Assembly: GCA_037447655.1 (NCBI GenBank) | Contig: JBBHKE010000407.1 | Coordinates: 20,829 to 84,828, forward strand | Reading direction: 5' to 3' | Origin: Zygnema cylindricum | Taxonomy: Eukaryota > Streptophyta > Zygnematophyceae > Zygnematales > Zygnemataceae | DNA length: 64,000 nucleotides | Shown here: piece by piece, positions 43,197 to 54,459 of the stretch | Numbering within the stretch: position 1 is the first letter of the stretch | Layout of the letters: each line of letters begins with the position of its first letter | Program-made: the position numbers and the translations under genes | The notes under the pieces: model-generated | The model's input: the letters and a program-made list of their open reading frames with translations, nothing else | Told to the model about the DNA's origin: nothing | Databases searched by the model: none

Positions 43197-44688
43197 TGTT
43201 GAAATAAGAAATCTTAATACTCACAAAATAGAGCTGTGAGGAGAGACCAAGTACTTAGAATATTTTTGGTCTAGATAAGTTGTAATACTTACCTCATTTA
43301 GTATGACAGTAGCAGTAGTACTTTTAAAGTGTATTGTACTTCTGCAAGGACACGCGTCAGAAAATAAACATCATACGGGTTTTTCGGGAAAGCCTCGACA
43401 CACTTTACCACGCGCCACACATCGAACGAATACTGTTGATGAATCGGACGGACGGAGACTCAACCGATTTTCCGCGAAGATAGTGGTACAACATTCAACG
43501 ACGACCATAGATGTGAATCGAGTGAACGGACGAGATTCACGTGGGACCACAAATGACTCATCACTTTGTACGATCTCAAGTGACTTGGAGCACTTGATCA
43601 ACAGTCGGCTAGACGCTAACATCCACTTCTGACTAAGCACCCTGAACACTACACCGCGAATCGTAATTAGAGTAATGAAATAATTAGAGTACAAAAACTA
43701 AAAAAAAAAATTATAGTAATTAACGCTAATTTGTGTGATAGAGCTGTTTCAACTATGAAGTTTACTCTAATTTATTTAAGTACTCTAATTTGGCACGCTA
43801 ATATCCTATACTGTAAATAAGGTATTCGTACAGAATTTGGCAAAACGTACAATTTATAGTCACTATGACGTTTGCACTACGTGGTTTGTTAAAACGCAGT
43901 TACATGATAACGGCATGTATTAAATCATTATTTGTACTTTTCTACTTAATAAAGTACAATTTTGCACGGTTGTCCGTACTCCACACTATTTAAAACGAAC
44001 CTATATTAGAATTAAATACGCTAATTAAACTTTACCTTAAATAGAATAATGAAAAAATTAGAATCATTTACACTATTTCATGTGATAGAGTCGAAATTTC
44101 GAGCGACCGAATTAGAGTAATTTACTCTAATTACGATTCGCTGTGTACTGTACGGGAATCTATTTGCATATCTGAAACACAATAGTTTTTACTTAGCGGA
44201 TTAGAATGTAGTGTTCCACTAAGTATATTTTGTTTAGTAGTCAAATAGGGTTTGGCCGTACTCACAGTACAAATAGTGTACTAATTCGGTACCTTGTCGT
44301 AGTGTAGTACATCACTCCTGTTCCAGGTGTAGACATCGGACTAGTTAGTTTTCAGTAAATACTCTCTGTGAGTATAAAGTAGGACTTAGCCAAAATTGTA
44401 ATTATCCAGTATTGAGATCTAACTCTCTAAGGGACAGTTTTTGGGAAACTTCCAAGTGTTATATCTTATGCTATACTGGTTGAATTGGGTTGCAATTTTG
44501 GGAATTGGCAGACTGCATATGATACTATATTATTGTGGAATTTGGTGATATTTAGAAACTGTGAGCACTTTTTGTGTTATATCAAAGCTGGTTGTTTGAT
44601 AGGATTTATGGTAGCTTTTGCTGAAGTCTATGTCTACATCCACTACTACTGGTGGACCTCCACCTGCAACTGTGGTTGTAGAACAACA
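43197..44688 (+). repeat. 3' LTR of element F, interrupted by a MITE
   Basis: It begins TGTTGAAATAAGAAATC after the purine tract. It keeps the gag start too (MSTSTTTGGPPPATVVVEQ), showing that this coding stretch is part of the LTR. It ends GAACAACA before CATGT. Confidence 0.9.
43652..44145. mobile_element. MITE, Tc1/mariner-like (TA target), 494 bp
   Basis: The 5' LTR gives the empty site: gaacac-TA-ctgtacggg. Here TA flanks both sides of an insertion whose ends are 24-bp inverted repeats with one mismatch (CACCGCGAATCGTAATTAGA... and the complement beginning CACAGCGAATCGTAATTAGA). There is no transposase. The interior is AT-rich with extra inverted 'attagagtaa'/'ttactctaat' words. Confidence 0.92.
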
Positions 44689-44693
44689 CATGT

Positions 44694-45388
44694 GTCGACG
44701 TGAGTATGCCTATTTCAATTGAACATAAATCGACAAGCACATAAAATGCATGATGATTTTACCTGTCGGAAATACATAGAGGAGTGGCATTTGGGCCCAA
44801 TAGATGCTTGAACCTACAACTAAAGAAATACGATATCGTTCTGGTGAGCTAAAAAAATCACTCTATTGTTATTGTTCTATATAAATAGAATGATTATTGA
44901 TATATAACTTTATTAAATGAGATAATAGGTTGTTTTGTTAAGTTTTTTGATATGTTTGTAAGATATATATCTTTAAGCAAAAAAATTCTAAAAAAATGAT
45001 GAAAATGTGTATGTGGGACACATGCATGCCAATTTACTCTTCCAATTGAAAAGTTATTATGTTGGGTTTAAGTTGGAAAAAATATAATGAATGTGAGTAA
45101 AGACGAATAAAAATGTAATTGTTTATTTTTTCTACGTACATATAATCGTTATACCTTGTGTTGATGTGGCAAATAAAAGTTTGGTAAAAACTAATATGTT
45201 AGATGCCACGGGAATTGCAAAACATATATTGACCATATTTTATGCGTGGACGCAGGGTCTAATTCACCACATGGACAACCAAACGCTATATACACTCCTA
45301 CTACGACCCAAAAAATAGCAAAACAATTCGAAAAAAGGTAGCGTGAATGACGTGAAAGAACGAGAGTTACACGTGCAGCAGAATATGG
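44694..45388. other. AT-rich DNA between two copia elements
   Basis: No gene recognised. Confidence 0.6.
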
Positions 45389-46454
45389 TGTAGAAATCGA
45401 TGGTTCTTTTATTATTTTCTATGTCTAAATTGGAATATAGAAAGAAGCCTAGGCAGTCTGCCTCTAACTTCTCTCTCTAACTCCCACACTTGTTGCAGTC
45501 ACTGATAAGTTGGAGAGGAAGCTAGAGCCATGGCTACCTAGGCTATCCAGAGGTTTACGAGAAATAAATTAGTTGATTTACGGATAGGTAGGTTTATTTG
45601 CTAAAAGGAGTATGTCGGAACTAGGATTTGATCATAGTACCTGCCGACCGTCAGAACGCCGCTAGCCGGTAGACTTATCCGTTAAGTCTAGACAGAAAGA
45701 TACATACTATAGGGTTTGATATTTATTTAAAATTTGCCACGTAGGAAAATTCATTTAACGGCGGATGTTTACGAACACATAGATCTAGTTATGTAAAAGT
45801 ACAGATTTTGGTATGGATAAGAAACGAGTACCGCGCATTTTGTTTCTTTTACGAAACAAATACCGCACAAACATTTATGACGGCTACGATTGAAATCTGC
45901 ATTCAATCGGACGGCCGAAAAGAAAGCCGAGATGGCGAAAAAGATTCTCGGCGGTTTGTGGTCATCGCCAAATCGGATGACACGTGGCACGATTACGTTC
46001 GATCGTGGCATCTCCGGGGAGTACACGACCAAATCCGGATATGACATGTGTTGACATTTAGGCCACGTCATACAATATGTATACATAAAGTACATCGGTA
46101 GCTGTACTTTTGTGTACGTCACTGTAATATGATTTGTGTCGTACACCATTAGATGGAGTTTTAGAGAGAGATAAGACTTAGAATAAATTGGTAGACAAGA
46201 CCCTCACTCCCAGAGAGCTTCTGTACAAAAGGTCAACTTTGACCCTCCATAACTTACTGCTCAGGGGAGCAAATTCAAAGATTCTTTTTGCTATCGACTC
46301 AAGGGAGTCTTGCCTTCACAGGGGTGAAGGAAGTCAAAGTTTTTGTTTACCAAGGTGGCACTTATTTGTGCTGAAAGACAAAAGGGTCAGGAATATTCTA
46401 GAGGTTTCGTATGAGCTGCTTATTCTGAGGTGCTATTGAGGTTTCAGAGTTGCA
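45389..46454 (+). repeat. 5' LTR of element G
   Basis: TGTAGAAATCGATGG...GAGTTGCA. The gag start codon position (46435) reads ATT instead of ATG, while the 3' LTR keeps ATGGAGGTC. Confidence 0.88.
45614..45695 (-). other. tRNA-like module in element G 5' LTR (copy 7)
   Basis: The minus strand reads AGACTTAACGGATAAGTCTA, close to the D arm of plant tRNA-Arg, then CGGCAGGTACTATGATCAAATCC. Confidence 0.55.
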
Positions 46455-49400
46455 CGTTATTAGCCCACAATCTAGGGTGCACATATTCAATGGAGCTAGC
46501 TTCATAAACTAGGAAATTATGATGACAAAAGCTCTATGTGAGAAATAGTTTTGGGGAATAGTGAGTGGACGGGTGAGGCGTCCATCTAGTCTTTGGATAC
46601 CTCCAGGGTTTACAGGAGGCATATTCACTAGAGATGCAGATCCATCGTCAACGGAGGAGACAAACGAAGGAGAGGTGGTGGACAAAGGAAAAGAGAAGGA
46701 TATGACCACACCAATAGCAACTCGTTCGGCATTCATGTCACATATTCCAAGGATCGAGGAGAATGATACTGATACTAGGGACTTCAACAATATGGCGGCA
46801 AAGCACTTCATCCTCGGCCATCTTACTCAAGGACTTGCATGTCCTCATTTGCAAGTAGAAAGGGCATCCCATCTTTAGATGACTCTCATAGAGATGCACA
46901 GAAGTGGTACGATCCAACAACAACAGTTGGTTGATCAGAAAGTTAAGGAGTATATATACAAAAGGGGGAAGATGTTGGATTTTTGCAATGAGCTTGCTAC
47001 ACTTTTCATGGAGCTACAAAGTGTTGGAAAGGATTTTAGTGAAAAAGAAAAGGTTAACTGTCTACTGATAAAGTTACCTGATGAGTTCGCGAACATAGTC
47101 AACCGTGTGCAGGACTTGCCGGACTCAAGGTGGATATATAATTCAGTGGTTGGAATGATTTTTGTTCGGGAGAATACAATTGAGATCCGAAGGGAAGGAA
47201 AGAGTGGGCAAGCTTTGGCAGCTAGAATCGACTAGAGGAAAAAGGATTCCCAGAGACCGGTCAAAAATTACGGAGGGGTGGAGCAAAAAAATCAGACCGA
47301 CGAGTTCGGACCAAGGGCTCCCAAGGGTTTATGTCATTTTTGTAAGAAACCATGGCACTATATAGCGGAGTGCACTAAGCTAACCAAGCTTCGGTCAAAG
47401 GAGGGACAGACCGGTGGAAACTCGAGAGGAAAGAATAAGGCCCTTCTGACATAAGTACATGAGGTGGAATCCAAAGACGAGGACGATGAGCTCCTATTGG
47501 ATGAGGAGTTGGAAACGACAAACGAGGTAGAAATTCCACGAAAGCAGAAATGTGCTTTCGTTGGATTCAAAGGTGAAGCAGGCTGGATTGTAGATTCAGG
47601 TGCCTCCATGCACATGTGCAAGGATAAACACCTGTTCACTAAGATAAGAAAGATTCCCACCGTAGAGATAAAGTACGGGGATGGGAGGATAGTCACTACT
47701 ACTCTTGTAGGATCGGTAGATATGAAAGTGTTGGCAGAAGGAAAGACATCTTCAGTTACATTCTCCGATATATTATTTATTCCTGAGCTGAACAAAAACT
47801 TCATCACTACGTTTTTATTAGATGATAAGGGTTTTGATACTAGCAATAGGAGAGGAGTCTTTACTGCCAGTTTTGAAAAGGAAGTTTATTTCACTGCTGA
47901 AAAAGGTAACCAAAGGATGTTTAGTGCTAATTTTAAGCAATGAAAATAATAAACTTTATCATGTTGGTGTTCATGATGTAATGATGTGGCATAAGAGGCT
48001 TGGGCATGTGAATCTAGATAAGCTAAGAGAGATGAAAAAGATGGGAGTGGTGGAAAGAATTCAGTTCGGTGAGAGTGAGAATCTAAGTGATTGTAGTGGA
48101 TGTGCTCAAGGTAAAGCACACAGATTGCCCATTCCCAAAACAGCCACCTATAGGGGAGAAAAAATTCTAGATTTAGTACATATAGATATTTGGGGACTGG
48201 CCAAAGTGCCCTCACCGGGGGGGAAAAGATTTATGATGAGTATCACTGATGATTGGTCTCGGTATTCCAAGGGTGTATTTTTTGAAAAACAAGTCAAAAG
48301 TGCAAGATAATTTTGCACAATATAAAGCATGGAGCGAAAAACTCCATGAAACTCCAATCAAGAGAGTAACGAGTGACAATGGTGGAGAGTATACTTCTAA
48401 CCAGTTTGAGGATTTTCTGAGGGAAGATGGAGTCAAACACCAAAAGGCTGTTCCAGAAAACTTGAAACAGAATGGGGTAGCTCAAAGGTTAAATATGAGA
48501 CTAAGTGATAGTGCTAGAAGTATGTTATCAGATAAGAAGATAGGAAAAAGGTTTTGAGCAGAAGCAATAACTGTGCTAATTAACTCAAAAATAGAGTTCT
48601 TACTTCAGCTATAAAAGATCAAACACCTTATGAGAGATGGAGAGGCCGAAAACTAGTCATATCCCACTTAAAGGTTTTCGGCAGTCAAGTATTCAGTCTA
48701 GATACAGATCGGTCTCATTGGAAGCAAGATCTTTAAAGAAAACCGGGATACTTATTAAATGATATTATGAGAATGTTAAAGGATATAGAGTTTATGATCT
48801 AAAGAGGGAAGATATAATCTTAGTAAAGCATCTAGTAGTTATAGATGAAGGAAAGTCAGTGGATCCCTTCAAGTATACAAAGTCAGTAAAAATTAGATTT
48901 GAATCAGAAAATTCCGATGACTTTGAGCTTCCTAACTATCCTGGTTTTAGAGAAGATGACATTCTTTCAGGTACAAATCAGACCAAAAAGGACTCGGCTA
49001 CGGAAACTCCAGTGACAACTCTACCTGAAGCGGAAGACGTGGTGGAAATTAATTCGAAATCAAAGGATAGGGGAGAAGCCGAGATTGTTCGAAAGAATCC
49101 ACGAGAACCATCTATTCCGACCTTAGATTTTGAGGGGGGAAGGAGAAGTAGCAAAAGATTGCAAGAAAAACAGGTCCAGAAAGGAACTAATAAAGATAGC
49201 CATCAATGAGGAGATGGCCTCAATTATGGCAGCCAATACTTGGGAGCTAGTGGATTGTCCACCAAATCGAAAACCAATTGGTTGTAAGTGGGTGTTCAAA
49301 TTAAAACTGAACCCTGATAACACAATTGAGCGCTACAAGGCCCGATTAGTGGCAAAATGATTTTCACAAAAAGAGGGAAATGACTACGATGAAACCTTTG

Positions 49401-50738
49401 CCCCGATCCTTAGATTTCCCTCCGTCAGCATACTTCTCAGTTTGGCAGCAGGGGAAGACATGGAGGTGCACTAGATGGACATCAAGACAACCTTTTTGCA
49501 TGGAGAATTGGAAGAGGAGATCTTCATGCGACAACCCGAAGGATTTGTGGAGTAAGGTATATCGGCTGATTAAATCTCTTTATGGTTTAAAACAAGCCCT
49601 TCGACAGTGGAATAAGAAGCTTGATGAGTTTCTCACCGGTCGAGGATATATCCAGATCAGCTTAGATCACTCAATCTATGTTTTTGAAGATGAGGAAGGT
49701 GTTATATATATTGCAATTTATGTTGATGATTTGCTTGTTTAAAGTAAATCAATGGAAAAAATTAATAAACTGAAAACCAATCTTAAGGGGAGATTTGAAA
49801 TGAAGGATATGGGGGAAGAAAAAAACATTTTGAGAATTAAAGTAGAAAAAGATCAAAAAACAAAGATTATAAGATTAACTCAAAAGGAAACAATAGGAAA
49901 CATGCTTGAAAATTTTCAGATGGATAAAGCTAATAGTTGTACAACTCCAATGGAGTTAAAGAAGGGGAGTGAGGGGAGTGAGGGGAGTGAGGAAGAAGGA
50001 GTCATATGCTTAAACGAGGAATTGTCTCCCAAAGAATAGAAGTTCATGTAGACTATTCCTTACAGGCAAGTAGTGGGAAGTCTAATCTGTTTTATGAATT
50101 GTACCTGGTCGCATTTAGCTGCAGATGTAGGAGTGCTGAGTAGAAGTCTAAATGCTCCCACTAAGAGGGATTGGGAGCCAGCTAAGAGAGTCCTTAGATA
50201 TTTGATAGGAACTAGGGATCTATGGTTGCATTTGGGATGGGAGAATACTGACATCACTACTTGGAGTGATGCCAGTTATGATGATGCTCCGATGAGGAGA
50301 TGTACTTCTGGATATGTATTATATGTGGGTGATGGGGCTTGTTGTTGGAGTAGCAAAGAACAAAAGGTTAATTCTCAATACACTATGGAGGCTGAGTATA
50401 TGGCCTCTTGCTCTGCTGTAAAAAAATTGACGTGGGTCAAGTCTTTGCTTGGTGAGCTTGGTTACCTTAAGAGTGGTGTGCATAATTTTTTTTGTGATAA
50501 TCAGGCAGCAATCTCTACTTCTGTCAATCCTAAACATCATTTTAAAGCGAAACACATGGACATTAGACTCAGCTTTGTTAGAGAGAAAGTAGAAAACAAA
50601 ATAATCATTTTAGAGTACCGACCACATAGCGAGAAGGTAGCAGATATGATGACCAAACCTGTGCCTTCCCCTAAGCTAATTTTCTACAGGGAGAAGTGTG
50701 GTCTAAATAAAAGAGTGACTAGAAAAAAAGGGGAGTGA
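46435..50738 (+). pseudogene. Element G gag-pol polyprotein
   Basis: Gag reads IEVSELHVISPQSRVHIFNG from inside the LTR, then GRVRRPSSLWIPPGFTGG. The knuckle is CHFCKKPWHYIAEC (47335-47376; all four metal ligands kept, Gly to Trp). The protease motif VDSGASMHMC at 47593 is intact, the only full DSGAS in the window. Integrase has WHKRLGHVNLDKLREM...CSGCAQGKAH, LVHIDIWG and SDNGGEYTSNQF, but the catalytic Glu is Gln (VAQRLNMRLS, about 48482). Reverse transcriptase has [20 protein letters not shown] and YVDDLLV ending in a stop (49742). RNase H 50073-50738 has CDNQAAIST and MTTKPV-like MMTKPVPSPKL. Frameshifts lie near 48290 and 48560. Confidence 0.88.
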
Positions 50739-51804
50739 AGAAATTGATGGTTCTTTTAGTATTTTCTAAGTCTAAAATATAATGTAGAAAAGAAGCCGAG
50801 GCAATCTGCCTCTAACCCCTCTCTTCAACTCCCACACTTGTTGCAGTCACTGAAAGTTGGAGAGGAAGCTAGAGCCATGGCTACCTATGTTATCCTGAGA
50901 TTTACGGGTAGTAAATTAGTTGATTTACGGGTAGTATATTAGTTCATTTACTAAAAGAGTACCTGTCGGAACCCGGATTTGATCTTGGTACCTACCTTGC
51001 GTCAAACCGTCTATAACCGGTAGCTTTAGCCGTTTAGTCTAAGACTAGTGTTAGGTCATACAAAGTTTGATAAATCTATAAATGTTTCCACAGCGACTAA
51101 TGCATTTAACAGTAACTATTTACTGGATACATAGATTCAGTTATATAAAATACGGATAAAGGTACGGAAAAGAAACAAGTACCGCGCATTTGTTTCGTTA
51201 GCGAAATGAATACCGCGCACTTATTTATGACTGCTAAGATTGAAATCTATATTTAATCAGACGGCCAAAATGAATGCCGAGATCGTGGAAGAAGATTTTG
51301 GCGGTTTGTGGTCATCGCCACATCGGATGACACGTGGCACCATGACATTGGATTTTGGCATCTCCAGGGATTACATAAACAAATCCGGATATGACATGTG
51401 TCAACTTTTTGGCCATGTCGTACAATGTCCGTACAGAAAGTACAACGGCAGTTGTACCTTTCTATACAAGACAGTAATATAATTGGAGCCGTACGTCAGT
51501 AGATAGAGTTTTAGAGAGAGATAGGACTTAGAGAAATCTGGTAGATAGGACCCTCTCTCCAAGAGAGCTTCTGTAAAAAAGGTCAACTTTGACCCTCCAT
51601 TACTTACTGCTCAAGGGAGCAAATTTATAGATTATTTTTGCTATCGACTCAGGGGGTTCTTGCCTTTGCAGCGGTGAAGGTGGTCAGAGTTTTTGTCTCC
51701 CAGGGTGGCAGTTATTTTTGTTGAAACACAAAGGGGTCAGGGTTATCCTGGAGGTTTCGTGTGAGCTGCCCACTCTGAGGACCTATGGAGGTCTCAGAGT
51801 TGCA
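50736..51804 (+). repeat. 3' LTR of element G
   Basis: TGAAGAAATTGATGG...GAGTTGCA, preceded by the best polypurine tract of the window (agaaaaaaaggggag, 50721-50735). Its 3' two-thirds lie within the 3.3-kb tandem duplication. Confidence 0.9.
50965..51047 (-). other. tRNA-like module in element G 3' LTR (copy 8)
   Basis: The minus strand reads AGACTAAACGGCTAAAGCTA, then GGTAGGTACCAAGATCAAATCC followed by GGGTTCCG. Confidence 0.55.
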
Positions 51805-54459
51805 GAGACCAAGGTAATGTTATGTGGACATAAGCTTCTTCTATTTTAAAGTTTATCATTATGTGAGTGATTTCAAATGTGAATGTGTAGTTTTCCAATG
51901 TGTGAAATGTGTGGTTGAAATTGATTATAGTAATGCGATTTTCTAAGAGGTAGGAAATCTTGTTACAATTTCCCCCGACGACAAAAGTAAAAACCATCAA
52001 TTTTGGTCTCGAAGTGAAGACTTCTCTCCTTTTCTTTTCCTTTATACTGCAAATTAAAACCTTGGTTAAGCTTCATAAAGCCACGGCATTGGAGCATTCT
52101 CTAAAATTAATGGACATGTGTGAAGACCCAAACAAACAAACAAACGCATAAAGAGCTTTTAAGTAAAATGAAATTTTAAGAGCCATGCCCTGTTTCCATG
52201 GCTGAGCATCACAAAAAAAATAAAAAAACACCATGACGTTTTCGCCATGGATGATCGTTTCCGTATGTTTTAATTTTCCGTGTTTTTTCCCTTTCTATGC
52301 ATAGAGTACCGTGGAGTCGTCAAACGAAATACTTAATTTGAAGGATTTCATGTTAACATGTTTGTTGAAATTGTGAAAACGTAACGATGTGCACTCACTT
52401 GTAATTCCACTTAAGGTAACCCATATGTAAGTCGAGATATGTCTACGGTCTCTCGCGCTAAGTATTTCACAACTTAATTGACGTCTCATGTCGTCGTGCA
52501 AAGAGATTTGTATTGTTAGACGACAAACATTTTTCCCAATTAGAAGTTCCACGACAAGACCCGTTGAGGTCTTTATTAGGGTGAAAAGCCATTAGCTCAT
52601 TTTCGGTTATATTAACCTTTTCGATAACGAAAAAATGCCTCCATCAACGAAAAAATGCGGTCGTTTACTAAATTTTTTACGTTTCCGTACCATTTTGTAT
52701 TGTTCTCTTCTTCTTTGTTAAACTACGTGTTTACTAAGAATCCATCAACATTCTTCAAAGGGACAAGCGTAAACATTGCTTGTTCAATCTTCTTTTAACC
52801 ACATCCGCAGAGCAATCATTGCCTCGAGCTTGTAAATCTCCACAATCCTCAAAGATGATGGTGTAAATACTAGCCATATACAATCACTACACTACGATAA
52901 TTAACATAAGGGGTAAAACTGAAAAAAAACCATTAAAGACTTAGAGTGAACCTCCATCAAGCGAAAAGTGAGGTTATTCACATAAAATTGTACATTTTCG
53001 TATTAGACCGTACTGTTTTTATATATGTTCATAAAACATGTTTATTGGAAATTTGGCAAGATTCTCCAAACTTGTGGTTGACATGTTTTGCAGTTCAATT
53101 TTGTTTTTTCAAAACGAACGGTCATTTTATCTAGTGTGTGTGCTAACGTCCTCATGTATTTCTTAAGGAAAAGAATAACCACAAATTGGACATGTACGAC
53201 TGATACACTCAAAATAGTTAGATAAGATTGACGATGGACGTGAGATGACAACCTTACATGTGGCAAAGGGCATGTGCCTTTAGCAAGGTGGATTCACAAA
53301 TAATATTTGTCGGAGGATATTCTTTGACGATCATTTTGCCAACCATTGACCTTCGTGGAAAGGATTTCATGTTTAAAACATAATGGCTCAAACAAAGAAT
53401 AAAGTACGCAAAATCATATATTAAACTTCAATTCAATCCTACATATTTTATATTTTTTATGTATGAAGATTTATGTGTGCTTTTATTTTTTTTGACTACT
53501 ATCGATAGTTGAACGATAACCTACGTGGTATTATTGGTAATGAGACACGTGGACAGTTGGTGATTTATTCAAACGATCTAATGAAATAGTGATCAAAGTA
53601 TTACGCTAGATGGACGAGAGCCTTTACAAGTGCCACAATGGATGGTTTACGAAAATTGAACACGTCGAATGAGCATTTTCTCTTCAGACTAGGTCGATGC
53701 AACCCACCGAAATTCGTCGAAAAATCTTGGCAAGAGAAGTCGAATAAAAAAATTCCTTGGAGAAGTGTATGGTTGTGTGCCCATGTGTTAAAATAAGGGT
53801 TTTGTTTTTTGTTTTCCTTCTAAATTGACTTACAACGATAAAATATTGCGCCGTACAAAAAATGTTTAAAAACCAAAGTACCTATTTTGTCATATTATAA
53901 CTTAGGCCGTGTCCCCATGCAACATTACCTTAGCAAACTTACTTTGTACTACACCGAACATTTGATGTACAAGGTTTTCAAGTGTCTTGATGCGTAAAAA
54001 CGAAATCGACATTTAAGCCGTTGCCGATTGTATACGTTGACAATGCTTGTGACGGTTCATAACATCTAAAATCGGTGTCGTCGCACATTATTTTTTGTAG
54101 TTGTTTGTGACGTCGCATGTCTTTGCGTGACGTTGTAGACATACAACTTTTCAGAGTCGTGCTTTTTATGGTTGAAGAAGTTACGATTTACCTTTCCATC
54201 TCCTACCTAGTCGACGTGAAATAACATTGGATTTTTAAGACCCCTGCAAAAATAAATCCGTACAGGATGCAAACAGACAAAATAAAGTAAATCGTGTACT
54301 TTTCGTTGTCGCATTGGATGCGATCGGGCAAGACATAACAACTCATGTAATTTTCCTCGTTGTATGGGTTTCTTTTATGAAATCTTTTAGAATTTTTGAA
54401 AACCTTTGACACCCGCAAAGTTGTTTTCATGTTTGTGGAGAGTTGGTACATTAATTTAA
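51174..54459. repeat. Tandem segmental duplication, copy 1
   Basis: About 3.29 kb that repeats almost unchanged at 54460-57711. It contains the 3' part of the element G LTR, ~160 bp of the TGTTACA-type LTR tail (51805-51967), and about 2.5 kb of unassigned DNA. A minus-strand frame at 54203-54490 (95 codons, one likely membrane segment) recurs at 57455-57718; I recognise no family and do not call it a gene. Confidence 0.92.
51805..51967 (+). repeat. Tail of the TGTAACAG/TGTTACA LTR, copy 2
   Basis: Matches 36588-36751 and ends ...CTTGTTACA, but starts abruptly at the element G LTR end. Confidence 0.75.

Larger units (their letters stand above)
38026..44688 (+). mobile_element. Ty1/copia element F with two LTRs and imperfect target duplication
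   Basis: LTRs 38026-39024 (999 bp) and 43197-44688 (996 bp without the inserted MITE and its duplicated TA) look alike over their whole length with few differences by eye. Flanks are CATGG (38021-38025) and CATGT (44689-44693), a 5-bp duplication with one mismatch. The order gag, protease, integrase, reverse transcriptase, RNase H is complete. The polypurine tract is tttaggggag at 43187. Single stop codons rather than large deletions suggest a fairly recent insertion. Confidence 0.9.
45389..51804 (+). mobile_element. Ty1/copia element G with two LTRs, no matching target duplication
   Basis: LTRs 45389-46454 (1066 bp) and 50736-51804 (1069 bp) share the whole pattern with element A. Flanks are TATGG on the left and GAGAC on the right, which do not match. 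The right flank is the inside of another LTR (match at about 36588), so the element was probably joined by recombination between two insertions. The internal region is 4.28 kb. The pol stop codon TGA (50736-50738) consists of the first three bases of the 3' LTR. Confidence 0.88.

Noticed and set aside
43197-44688. The region after element F pol as a second, truncated element (LTR plus leader)
   Set aside because: Homology to the 5' copy stops exactly before the primer site and is followed by the target duplication, so it is a complete LTR.
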